Source: Paracidovorax avenae
Lineage (GTDB): Bacteria > Pseudomonadota > Gammaproteobacteria > Burkholderiales > Burkholderiaceae_C
DNA length: 64,000 nt
Assembly: GCF_040892545.1 (NCBI RefSeq)
Contig: NZ_CP156079.1
Coordinates: 4,127,501 to 4,191,500, forward strand
Reading direction: 5' to 3'
Part shown: one piece after another, positions 30,833-38,424 of the stretch
Layout: each line of letters opens with the position of its first letter
How positions within the stretch are numbered: position 1 is the stretch's first letter
The notes under the pieces: model-generated
What the model was told of the DNA's origin: nothing
What the model saw: only the letters and a program-made list of their open reading frames with translations
The model's database searches: none
Made by a program: the position numbers and the translations under genes

Positions 30833-31408
30833 TCACAGCAGGTTTCCGGGCCGCACATCGCACTGGAAGGCTTCTTCCAGTTGCCGCAGTGCGCTGCGCT
30901 TGCGCGTGGGGGTTTCGGCGGCGGTGCAGTCCCCGGGCACCCAGACGTCGTAGCCGAGCATCCGTGCATCGGTGGCGCTCAGCATCACGCACATGTCCGC
31001 GGCGAGGCCAGCGACGATGACGCGCCGCGTCCCCATCTGCCGCAGCAGGTGCAGCAGCGGCGTGGACTGGAAGGCGGAATGGCAGGGCTTGAGCAGGGTC
31101 AGGTCGCGCGGCCGGGGAGCCATGAGGCGGGCGAGTTCCCCACGCGCTCCGGGCAATTGCCGGCAGGCCGCGAGCAGGTCGCTGAATTCGCTGTGCCACG
31201 TGCCGTAGTTGTCATTCGCATAGATCACCGGTACGCGGCGGCTTTCCAGGCGCTCGCGCAGCCGCAGGGTGGCACGCGCAGCACGCAGGGCGCCCGGCAG
31301 GAGGTCGTCGGCACCGGGAAAGTTCAGCGGATTGACCACGTCCACGAGGAGCAGCACGTCCTGGTTGCGGGGCAGACGGGTTCGGCGCAGGGAGGCGGCG
31401 GAAGACAC
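30833..31408 (-). CDS. Isochorismatase-family cysteine hydrolase
   Basis: With the GTG at 31408 this is 191 residues, the usual size. 'VLLLVDVVNPLNFPGADDL' carries the nucleophile-aspartate region, 'LTLLKPCHSAFQSTPL' the lysine region, and 'VAGLAADMCVMLSATDA' the catalytic Cys. Substrate unknown; the family covers isochorismatases, nicotinamidases and carbamoyl hydrolases. The start is uncertain: no ribosome site is seen, and a TTG at 31513 would give 226 residues. Confidence 0.75.
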   Translation of the reverse strand: MSSAASLRRTRLPRNQDVLLLVDVVNPLNFPGADDLLPGALRAARATLRLRERLESRRVPVIYANDNYGTWHSEFSDLLAACRQLPGARGELARLMAPRPRDLTLLKPCHSAFQSTPLLHLLRQMGTRRVIVAGLAADMCVMLSATDARMLGYDVWVPGDCTAAETPTRKRSALRQLEEAFQCDVRPGNLL

Positions 31409-31549
31409 GGATGGGGGGACACGGGCAGTGAAGATGTCGCCAAGGATTCCCCGCCACAGCGCGCCGGCGCCGTAGGAAAGCGCCGAATCCACCGCGCATC
31501 TGTATGTCCGCAAGGACCGAGGCCGCCGGGTTGCGCGTACCCGGCCAGT

Positions 31550-32027
31550 TCACTCGGCCTGCGCGCCCTGCGTCTTCTGGATGACGATGCTGCCGTCCGC
31601 CTCCAGGAAAGCCAGCCGTATCTCGGACTCGTCGCAATCGGCCTCGCGCAGTGCCTTTTCCCAGTCGCTGCGCGATACCCGGTGCCGGCGCAGCGCGTCG
31701 CGGAAAACATGGCCGTCGCGCGCCACCAGCACGGCCTCGCCTTCCAGCACGGCCTCCACCGCGCGGCTGCGTGCGCTCAGGAATCCTGCGGCCGCGTTCA
31801 ACGCCATCAGCACCGCGCACACCAGCAGGCCGCCGGGCAGGGAGTTGTCGCCCCCCCGTCATGGAATTGCTGGCGGCCTCGCTCAGCAGCATGATCACCA
31901 GCAGGTCGAACGGGGTGAACTGCCCCACCGTCCGCTTGCCCGAAACCCGGAGCATGCACAGCAGTGCGAGATAGACAAGCACTCTGCGCAGCACCAGTTC
32001 CAGCCAATCCACATCGAAATCCCACAT
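31550..32027 (-). pseudogene. DUF421 (YetF/YcaP-like) membrane protein, broken by a one-base frameshift
   Basis: From ATG 32027 (GGGAGG 9 bp upstream) the protein reads 'MWDFDVDWLELVLRRVLVYL', then 'GKRTVGQFTPFDLLVIMLLSE', shown as short DUF421 signature TPFDLLVIMLLSEAASNSM. At the run of seven C at 31851-31857 the frame is lost. In the next frame the DUF421 domain continues ('GGLLVCAVLMALNAAAGFL' to 'SRSDWEKALREADCDESEIR') and stops at 31550. Six C would restore a 158-residue protein, typical for the family. Either a recent mutation, a phase-variable tract or a sequencing error. Normal members are inner-membrane proteins of unclear role. It is divergent from the LOV kinase. Confidence 0.8.
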
Positions 32028-32201
32028 GGAGCCGATCCTCCCTGGCCCCATCTTGGCAAGGAAACCGGCAGCCTTCATCCGTCGCTCGCGCCACGCCGCG
32101 TAGGACGCCGCCGCCAGCTGCGGTGGTCGGCGCCTGCGCCTACAGGCCGGCCGGACCGGGGCAAATGGGCAGGGCCGCGGTTTGTCCGTATAGTCCGCCG
32201 G

Positions 32202-33836
32202 ATGAGCAGCGAGAAGCCCCCCATCACCGGCCAGGCGCGCCCCTTCGTCGCGGAAGGCGCCCCCTCCGAAGTCGCCGAACACAAGGACGACATCTTTTTC
32301 GCGGCCATCGAAACCACGCGGATGCCGATGCTGGTCACCGATCCGCGGCAGCCCGACAACCCCATCGTGTTCTGCAACCGCGCCTTCGTCGCGATGACGG
32401 GCTACCAGCCGCAGGACATCCTCGGGCACAACTGCCGGTTCCTCCAGGGCCCCGCCACCGACCGCAACACCGTCGCGGCCCTGCGCGAGGCCATCGAGCA
32501 GCGGCGCGAGATCTCGCTGGAACTGCTCAACTACCGCAAGGACGGCTCCACGTTCTGGAATGCGCTGTTCATCTCGCCGGTCTACAACGCGCGCGGCGAG
32601 CTGGTCTATTTCTTCGCTTCCCAGCTCGACGTGAGCCGGCGCCGCGACGCCGAGGAAGCGCTGTCGCAGGCACAGAAGATGGAGGCGCTCGGCCAGCTGA
32701 CCGGCGGCATCTCGCACGATTTCAACAACCTGCTGCAGGTCATGTCCGGCCACCTGGACGTGATGCGCGTGCGCAACCGCAGCCAGAAGCTCACCCGCGA
32801 GGACATCGACCGCTCCATCGACAGCATCCGCAGTGCCGTCGGCAAGGCGTCCACGCTTACGCAGCAGCTGCTGGCGTTCTCGCGCAAGCAGAAGCTCCAG
32901 GGCCGGGTCGTCAGCCTGAACGCGCTGGCCACGGGCATGGCCTCGCTGGCCGAACGCACCCTGGGCGAAGCCATCCAGATCGACTACGTGCTCGGCGACG
33001 ACGTGCCCAATTGCGAACTGGACACCACGCAGCTGGAAGTGGCGGTGCTCAACCTGCTGCTCAACTCCCGCGACGCCATGCCCAACGGCGGCCACATCCG
33101 GGTCGAGACGCGCGGCATCGAACTGCACGCCCAGGACGGCCACGCCTTCTCCGGCCTGCCGCCGGGCCCCTATGCCACCCTGTCGGTGACCGACACCGGT
33201 GCGGGCATCCCGGCCGACATGGTGCCGCGCGTGATGGACCCGTTCTTCACCACCAAGGAAGAAGGCAAGGGCACCGGCCTGGGGCTGTCCATGGTGTACG
33301 GTTTCGCCAAGCAGTCGGGCGGAGCCGTCACGATCTATTCCGAAGTCGGCGTGGGTACCACGGTGCGCATGTACTTCCCCGCCGTGCACGGGCGCACGCA
33401 CCCCGAACTGGTGGAGACGCTCGCCCCCCATGCGCGCGGCGGCACGGAAACCGTGCTGGTCGTGGACGACCGCGTCGAAGTGGCCGACCTCGCCCAGGCC
33501 ATGCTGGAGGGCCTGGGGTACACGGTCCACGTGGCGCACAGCGCGCACGCGGCCCTCAAGCTCGTGCGCTCCCTGGAGCCGTCCGCGCTGCCTCACCTGC
33601 TCTTCACCGACGTGGTGATGCCCGGTGGCCTGAACGGCTACGAACTGGCCCGCGAGATGCGCAAGACGGTGGCGGGCATCCATATCCTGCTGACCACGGG
33701 ATTCGACCGCGACATGGGCAGCCTCGCCAACGTCGCGCCCACCGAATTCGAGATCCTGAAGAAGCCCTACCGCCTGGCGGATCTCGCCCGGCGCGTGCGC
33801 ATGGTGCTCGACGGCGCCACCGGCACCAAGACCTGA
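32202..33836 (+). CDS. Blue-light-sensing LOV-domain hybrid histidine kinase
   Basis: A 544-residue soluble protein. The LOV/PAS domain (about 30-148) has 'GHNCRFLQGP' with photo-adduct Cys78, Asn110 and Asn120 in 'NYRKDGSTFWNAL', and Gln141 in 'FFASQLDV', the full set of flavin-binding residues. The kinase core has His172 ('GGISHDFNNLLQV'), 'LLLNSRDAMPNGG', 'DTGAGIP' and 'GKGTGLGLSM'. A receiver follows ('VVDDRVEV', 'LFTDVVMPGG'). Blue light should form a flavin-cysteine adduct and change kinase activity; the phospho-relay partner is not evident. It sits upstream of lipid-modification genes and near an RpoE-ChrR pair. Confidence 0.92.
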   Translation: MSSEKPPITGQARPFVAEGAPSEVAEHKDDIFFAAIETTRMPMLVTDPRQPDNPIVFCNRAFVAMTGYQPQDILGHNCRFLQGPATDRNTVAALREAIEQRREISLELLNYRKDGSTFWNALFISPVYNARGELVYFFASQLDVSRRRDAEEALSQAQKMEALGQLTGGISHDFNNLLQVMSGHLDVMRVRNRSQKLTREDIDRSIDSIRSAVGKASTLTQQLLAFSRKQKLQGRVVSLNALATGMASLAERTLGEAIQIDYVLGDDVPNCELDTTQLEVAVLNLLLNSRDAMPNGGHIRVETRGIELHAQDGHAFSGLPPGPYATLSVTDTGAGIPADMVPRVMDPFFTTKEEGKGTGLGLSMVYGFAKQSGGAVTIYSEVGVGTTVRMYFPAVHGRTHPELVETLAPHARGGTETVLVVDDRVEVADLAQAMLEGLGYTVHVAHSAHAALKLVRSLEPSALPHLLFTDVVMPGGLNGYELAREMRKTVAGIHILLTTGFDRDMGSLANVAPTEFEILKKPYRLADLARRVRMVLDGATGTKT

Positions 33837-33957
33837 ACCCGCGGTGGCAGCCGCGGGACGCCGGCGCGCCGGTGTCCTGCAATCCAAATGGGAGGCCGCC
33901 GCGTACAGGCCGGAACCAGGCGGGCCACCCGGCACGCCGCACGCCGGAGCCCCTCGC

Positions 33958-35016
33958 ATGCTGCAGAACACCGCCACCGCCATCCGCCTCGTCGAACGGG
34001 GCCTGCTCCCCGACCGGCTCGTACGGCACGGCATCCGCCGGCTGCTGAAAGACCGGCTCGCCGAACTGCGCAGCGGCGACGGGGTATCCGCGGCGGAACA
34101 GACCCAGGCCTTCCTGGAGCGCATCCGCTCGGCGCCGCTCGCGCTGGTTCCCGAGAAAGCCAACGAGCAGCATTACGAGGTGCCTGCGGAATTCTTCGGC
34201 AAGGTGCTTGGGCCCCACCGCAAGTACAGCTGCTGCCTCTGGGCGGCCGGCACCACGACCCTGGAGCAGGCCGAGGAAGCCGCCCTCGCCGAGACTTGCG
34301 AGCATGCCGGCCTGCAGGACGGGCAGCGCATCCTCGAACTGGGCTGCGGCTGGGGCTCGCTGACGCTGTGGATGGCGGCGCGCTACCCGGCCAGCACGAT
34401 CACGGCCATTTCCAATTCGCACTCCCAGCGCCAGTACATCGAGGCCGAAGCCGCGCGGCGGGGACTGAGCAATGTGCGCGTGCAGACCTGCGACTTCAAC
34501 GTCTTCGACACCGCGGAGCGCTTCGACCGGATCGTGTCGGTGGAAATGTTCGAGCACCTGCGCAACTGGCCCCGCGCCTTCTCGCACGTGGCACGCTGGC
34601 TGGCCGACGACGGCCGCTTCTTCATGCACGTGTTCACCCACCGGGAGGCGCCCTACCCGTTCGTCGCCCGCGATGCCAGCGACTGGATGAGCGAGCATTT
34701 CTTTTCGGGCGGCATGATGCCCAGCGACGACCTGGCCCTGCACTGCCAGGACGACCTGCGCGTTGCGCGGCGCTGGCGATGGGACGGCACACACTACGCG
34801 AAGACATCGCGGGCGTGGCTGGACAACATGGACGCGCACCACGCGGAGCTCCAGCCGCTGTTCCTGCAGGTGTACGGCCCCGACGCGGATACCTGGTGGA
34901 CGCGCTGGCGGCTCTTTTTCCTGGCCGTCGAAGAACTCTTCGCCTACGGCGACGGGCAGCAGTGGTGGGTCAGCCACTACCTGTTCGACAAGCGGCCCGC
35001 GCACGGCGCGGCCTGA
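33958..35016 (+). CDS. Cyclopropane-fatty-acid-synthase-like SAM methyltransferase
   Basis: A 352-residue protein of the CFA/mycolic-acid methyltransferase superfamily, but more distant than the gene at 40622. The SAM motif is 'ILELGCGWGSLTLWMAARYP'; 'ISNSHSQRQYIEAEA' and 'IVSVEMFEHLRNWP' follow. 'HYEVPAEFFGKVLGPHRKYSCC' replaces the canonical H-Y-D-x-x-N-D-F-Y entry. It probably methylates or modifies unsaturated acyl chains of phospholipids. It starts a four-gene unit with DUF1295, a secreted protein and DUF2177, 121 bp after the LOV kinase. Start ATG 33958 has CGGAG upstream. Confidence 0.85.
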   Translation: MLQNTATAIRLVERGLLPDRLVRHGIRRLLKDRLAELRSGDGVSAAEQTQAFLERIRSAPLALVPEKANEQHYEVPAEFFGKVLGPHRKYSCCLWAAGTTTLEQAEEAALAETCEHAGLQDGQRILELGCGWGSLTLWMAARYPASTITAISNSHSQRQYIEAEAARRGLSNVRVQTCDFNVFDTAERFDRIVSVEMFEHLRNWPRAFSHVARWLADDGRFFMHVFTHREAPYPFVARDASDWMSEHFFSGGMMPSDDLALHCQDDLRVARRWRWDGTHYAKTSRAWLDNMDAHHAELQPLFLQVYGPDADTWWTRWRLFFLAVEELFAYGDGQQWWVSHYLFDKRPAHGAA

Positions 35017-35034
35017 CGAAAACGGGAGGCCGGC

Positions 35035-35859
35035 ATGGCGGACTTCTTTGGCACAGACGCCTCCTGGCAAGCCGCGCTGGGCGGCCTGGCATGGACCGTC
35101 GCCGTGGCGCTGGCCACCTGGGCCGTCAGCCTGGCACGCCGCGATGCGAGCCTGGTAGACCGGGTCTGGGGCCCGATGATCGCCGGGGCCGGCGTGGTGT
35201 ATGCCCTGCGGCTGAACCCCGCCTCGGAGGGCGGTGCGGCGTGGTGGGTCGTCGGCGTGGCGGCCGCCTGGGCGGCCCGGCTCGCCGTCTTCATCACGCT
35301 GCGCAACTGGGGCCACGGCGAGGACCGCCGCTACCAGGCCATGCGGGAACGCCACGGCGAGCGCTTCGGGCTCAGGAGCCTGTACCTGGTCTTCGGCCTG
35401 CAGGCGGTGCTGGCATGGGTGGTATCCGCCCCGCTTTTCGCCGCGGCGGCGTTCCTCCGCCCGGGGCCTGCCTGGCAGGCCCTGCCCGGCCTGGCCGTGG
35501 CCGTTTTCGGCCTGGTGTTCGAGGCCGTGGGGGACGCACAGATGGCCCGGTTCAAGCGCCAGGGCGGGCGTGGGGATCGGGTGATGGACCAGGGCCTGTG
35601 GCGCTACACCCGGCACCCCAACTACTTCGGCGAGGCCTGCGTGTGGTGGGGCCTCTGGCTGGCGGCCCTGGGGCTGGCCGGCCTGCCGGCGTTCTGGAGC
35701 ATCGTCTCCCCCCTGCTCATGACCACCCTGCTCCTGCGGGTCTCCGGGGTGGCACTGCTCGAAAAGGACATGCACTCGCGCAGGCCGGCCTACCGCGAGT
35801 ACCAGCGCCGCACGAGCGCCTTCATACCGATGCCGCCGCGGTCCGGGAGGCCCTCGTGA
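35035..35859 (+). CDS. DUF1295 (steroid 5-alpha-reductase-like) membrane protein
   Basis: A 274-residue protein with about six hydrophobic segments. The C-terminal 'GLWRYTRHPNYFGEACVWWG' and 'LLEKDMHSRRPAYREYQRRT', shown here as RYTRHPNYFGE and RPAYREYQ, are diagnostic of DUF1295/isoprenylcysteine methyltransferase-like reductases. It is probably an NADPH-dependent enzyme acting on a lipid in the inner membrane, as an inference from family. It overlaps the next gene by GTGA at 35856-35859. Confidence 0.88.
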   Translation: MADFFGTDASWQAALGGLAWTVAVALATWAVSLARRDASLVDRVWGPMIAGAGVVYALRLNPASEGGAAWWVVGVAAAWAARLAVFITLRNWGHGEDRRYQAMRERHGERFGLRSLYLVFGLQAVLAWVVSAPLFAAAAFLRPGPAWQALPGLAVAVFGLVFEAVGDAQMARFKRQGGRGDRVMDQGLWRYTRHPNYFGEACVWWGLWLAALGLAGLPAFWSIVSPLLMTTLLLRVSGVALLEKDMHSRRPAYREYQRRTSAFIPMPPRSGRPS

Positions 35860-36503
35860 ACGGGCCCGCGCGCTCCCGGCGCCCGCGGGCCGCCGCGCTG
35901 GCCTGGAGGCTGGTGCCCGGTCTGCTGCTGGCAGCAGCCACGGCGGGCGCCCATGCGCAGGGTTCGACGGAGCAGCAATGGAACTTCACCGTGTCGCTGG
36001 ACGGCAGCCCGATCGGCGAGCACCGGTTCCGGCTCGGCGCCCTGGAGGGCGGCAGCCGCCAGCTGGAAAGCTCGGCACGCTTCACGGTGAAAATGCTGGG
36101 CATCGCGGTATACCGGTACCGGCATGAAGCCCGGGAGCAGTGGCGTGGCAACTGCCTGAGGCGCATCGCGGCCGACACCGACGACGACGGAGAACGCAGC
36201 ACGGTGCGCCAGGAATTCGCGCCGGACGGCCCCTGCACGCGCAGCTTCGCCTACTGGAATCCGGCCATCCTGGACTCCCGGCAACTGCTGGACCCGCAGA
36301 GCGGGAAGCTCGAGCCGGTGCAGGTATCCCGCGAGGAAGACGGCTCCATCACCGTGCGCGGCCAGCCCCGCGCGGCAACGCGCTGGCGCATCGCCGGGCC
36401 CCGCAACCCCATCGACGTCTGGTACGCCGCCGACACCGGCGAATGGGTGGGGCTGGATTCCACCGTGCGCGGCGGACGCAAGCTCAGCTACCGGCTTCCA
36501 TGA
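35856..36503 (+). CDS. Secreted DUF6134/DUF3108-like protein
   Basis: A 215-residue protein with an N-terminal signal sequence (basic 'SRRPRAAALAWRLVPGLLLA', cleavage near AHA-Q). The mature part is beta-rich ('WNFTVSLDGSPIGEHRFRL', 'GLDSTVRGGRKLSYRLP'), a fold seen in DUF3108/DUF6134 proteins, probably binding a lipid or polysaccharide in the periplasm, though this is not established. The GTG start overlaps the DUF1295 stop. Confidence 0.75.
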   Translation: MNGPARSRRPRAAALAWRLVPGLLLAAATAGAHAQGSTEQQWNFTVSLDGSPIGEHRFRLGALEGGSRQLESSARFTVKMLGIAVYRYRHEAREQWRGNCLRRIAADTDDDGERSTVRQEFAPDGPCTRSFAYWNPAILDSRQLLDPQSGKLEPVQVSREEDGSITVRGQPRAATRWRIAGPRNPIDVWYAADTGEWVGLDSTVRGGRKLSYRLP

Positions 36504-36565
36504 CGATATCCGCCCCCCGCCGCACCACCGCATTCCCCTCCATCCCCATCTTCCGAAAGCCGACC

Positions 36566-36985
36566 ATGCCACGCACCTATGCCATCGCCTACGCCGCCAC
36601 CGCCCTCGCCTTCCTCGCGCTGGATTCCGTGTGGCTCGGCACCATGGCCCAGCGCCTGTACCGCCCCAACATCGGTCACCTCATGCAGGAAGGCGTCTCC
36701 ATCACCCCCGCGGTGGTGTTCTACCTGCTGTACGTGGCGGGCATGGTCTTTTTCGCCGTCGTGCCGGGCGTGGAAAAGCAGAGCTGGCAGCAGGCCCTGG
36801 GCCTGGGCGCTGCGCTCGGGCTGGTGGCCTATGCCACCTTCGGGCTGACCAACCAGGCCGTGCTGCGCGACTGGCCCTGGCAGGTCACCGCGATGGACAT
36901 GGCCTGGGGCACGGTCGCCACCGGGGCCGCCAGCGCGATCGCCTGCGCGGTGGTCCTGCGGTGGTTTCCGCCCGCGTCGGCCTGA
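36566..36985 (+). CDS. DUF2177 small membrane protein
   Basis: A 139-residue protein with four hydrophobic helices; 'FLALDSVWLGTMAQRLYRPNIGHLM' (short: LDSVWLGTMAQRLY) and 'YATFGLTNQAVLRDWPW', 'MDMAWGT' are family signatures. An ATG at 36500, overlapping the previous stop, would add 22 non-hydrophobic residues; 36566 fits the family length. Function unknown, but DUF2177 is often found with RpoE-ChrR and CFA-type genes. It converges on chrR with one base between stops. Confidence 0.85.
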   Translation: MPRTYAIAYAATALAFLALDSVWLGTMAQRLYRPNIGHLMQEGVSITPAVVFYLLYVAGMVFFAVVPGVEKQSWQQALGLGAALGLVAYATFGLTNQAVLRDWPWQVTAMDMAWGTVATGAASAIACAVVLRWFPPASA

Positions 36986-36986
36986 C

Positions 36987-37658
36987 CTACATTCCCACCA
37001 GGCTGCCCGCCAGCCTCGCCAGCACTCCGTCGAAGCGCAGGCGGCCATCGACGGCCGCCAGGCAGATGCAGTCCCCCGGCCCCTGCACCACCGGCTGGTG
37101 GTGCACGTTGCCATCGGCGGCATCGAAATCCCCCGCGCCGAACAGAGCATGTCCGTCATGGAAGGCGCCGTGCAGCACCTGCGTCCATTCCAGACCGCCG
37201 TGGGTATGGGAGGGCAGGCTGCGGCCGGGGCCGATGCGCAGCAGGAACACGTTCACGTCGCCGGCCGGCGGCGAGAGGGGGCGGCTCCAGCGCATGCCCG
37301 GGGCGATCCATTTCCAGGGCGAAAACGCAACGCCGCGCAGCGCCTGCGGCCACGGTGCTCCCGCAGGCCAGTCGGGGCCGCCCGCCACGGGCGTGGTGGC
37401 CGCACCCGGCCGGCGTGCCTCGTCGCCGGGAAGGACATCGATGGCGCCCAGCACGCGGGACAGCGCGTCGGGCCTCAGCGTCTCGGGCGGCAGGGACTCC
37501 AGCAACACGCCGCCGACCGCCTCCAGGGCCCTGAGGCGCTGCCCGCACTGCGGGCACATCTCGGCATGCACCGAAGCCAGCAGCGCCGGCCCCGGCTGAA
37601 GCCGCCCCGCGGCCAGGTCAAGGAGCAGGTCATCTCCAGGGTGGTGGTGGATCGTCAT
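36987..37658 (-). CDS. chrR: ChrR-family zinc anti-sigma factor
   Basis: A 223-residue ChrR. The zinc anti-sigma domain has His6, His31, Cys35 and Cys38 ('HAEMCPQC'), the same positions as in Rhodobacter ChrR. The C-terminal cupin (about 105-195) has His151, His153, Glu157 and a His at 186/187. In Rhodobacter, singlet oxygen triggers ChrR breakdown and frees RpoE. The cupin is intact here, so singlet-oxygen or related sensing is plausible. ATGA overlap with rpoE upstream couples the pair. Confidence 0.92.
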   Translation of the reverse strand: MTIHHHPGDDLLLDLAAGRLQPGPALLASVHAEMCPQCGQRLRALEAVGGVLLESLPPETLRPDALSRVLGAIDVLPGDEARRPGAATTPVAGGPDWPAGAPWPQALRGVAFSPWKWIAPGMRWSRPLSPPAGDVNVFLLRIGPGRSLPSHTHGGLEWTQVLHGAFHDGHALFGAGDFDAADGNVHHQPVVQGPGDCICLAAVDGRLRFDGVLARLAGSLVGM

Positions 37659-38320
37659 GGCGCATGGGCGCCGAGCAGACGGCGCAGGTGGCGTACGGCC
37701 AGGCGCACGCGGGATTTCACGGTCCCCAGCGGGATGCCGAGATCCTCGGCGATCCGGGCGTGGGGCTGGTCCTCGAAGAAGGAGCGGCGCAGCACCTGCG
37801 CCTGTTCAGGGGCGAGCGACTCGATCGCCCGCCGCACGTCGTTTTCGCACTGGGCTGCGTAGGCCAGTTCCTCGGGGCCATCGTCGTCCATCGCGATGTC
37901 GAGCCCCTCGTCGTTGTCGGACAGTTGGTTGGACTTGCGGCGCAGATGGTCGATGCGCAGGTTCCGCGCGATGGTGAACACCCAGGTGGAGACACCCGCA
38001 TGGGCCGGATCGAAGGTGCCTGCCCTGCGCCAGAGATTGACCATCGCTTCCTGCGCGAGGTCTTCCGCCACGCCCTCGGCCAGGCCAAGGCGCATCAGGT
38101 AGGCCTTCACCCGCGGGGCGAAGTGCTTGAACAGCGCCGCGAAGGCCTGCCGGTCCCCGTGCTCGGCCACGGCTCGCACCAGGGCGATCCAGGCTTCCGA
38201 CGAAGGCGATGAAGGCAGTCCTTCGGTGTGATACTTCGACACAATCGACAGGTAGGGAGGCAGAGCGGAGGCGGTCCTCGCGGGAGGCTGCTCTGCCAGG
38301 GGCTTGCGGACGATGGTCAT
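37655..38320 (-). CDS. rpoE: ECF sigma factor partner of ChrR (RpoE-like)
   Basis: A 221-residue ECF sigma factor. Region 2 spans about residues 45-110 ('STWVFTIARNLRIDHLRRKS') and region 4 about 150-215 ('IAEDLGIPLGTVKSRVRLAV'). The N-terminal extension of about 35 residues is longer than usual, so ATG 38320 may not be the only start. It directs transcription of the photo-oxidative stress regulon when ChrR is inactivated. Divergent from the FAD oxidoreductase gene, whose operon is the likely target. Confidence 0.92.
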   Translation of the reverse strand: MTIVRKPLAEQPPARTASALPPYLSIVSKYHTEGLPSSPSSEAWIALVRAVAEHGDRQAFAALFKHFAPRVKAYLMRLGLAEGVAEDLAQEAMVNLWRRAGTFDPAHAGVSTWVFTIARNLRIDHLRRKSNQLSDNDEGLDIAMDDDGPEELAYAAQCENDVRRAIESLAPEQAQVLRRSFFEDQPHARIAEDLGIPLGTVKSRVRLAVRHLRRLLGAHAP

Positions 38321-38327
38321 GGTGCTG

Positions 38328-38357
38328 CCATTACGCAGCGATGGGCGGATTAGATCA
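38328..38357 (-). promoter_or_regulatory. Candidate RpoE-type autoregulatory promoter
   Basis: On the minus strand TGATCT (38357-38352), an 18-bp spacer and TAATGG (38333-38328) partly match the TGATCC-N18-TAAnnn pattern of ChrR-linked RpoE. The predicted start would be next to the ATG at 38320, leaving almost no leader, which lowers confidence. Confidence 0.3.
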
Positions 38358-38424
38358 CGCTCCGCGGCATCGCAATCCAAGAGCCCGGCAGATGCGTACA
38401 GCACGGCAGCATCCGAGGACTCCA

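Noticed and set aside
31409..31513. TTG at 31513 as the start of the isochorismatase-like gene
   Set aside because: It adds 35 residues without family similarity and has no ribosome site; the GTG at 31408 fits family length, though it also lacks a ribosome site.
33838..33857. CCCGCGG/CCGCGGG hairpin after the LOV kinase gene considered as a terminator
   Set aside because: No T-run follows, so rho-independent termination is not supported.
31212..34163. A 983-codon minus-strand open frame
   Set aside because: It is antisense to the LOV kinase; only its short DUF421 part is real and belongs to the frameshifted gene at 31550-32027.
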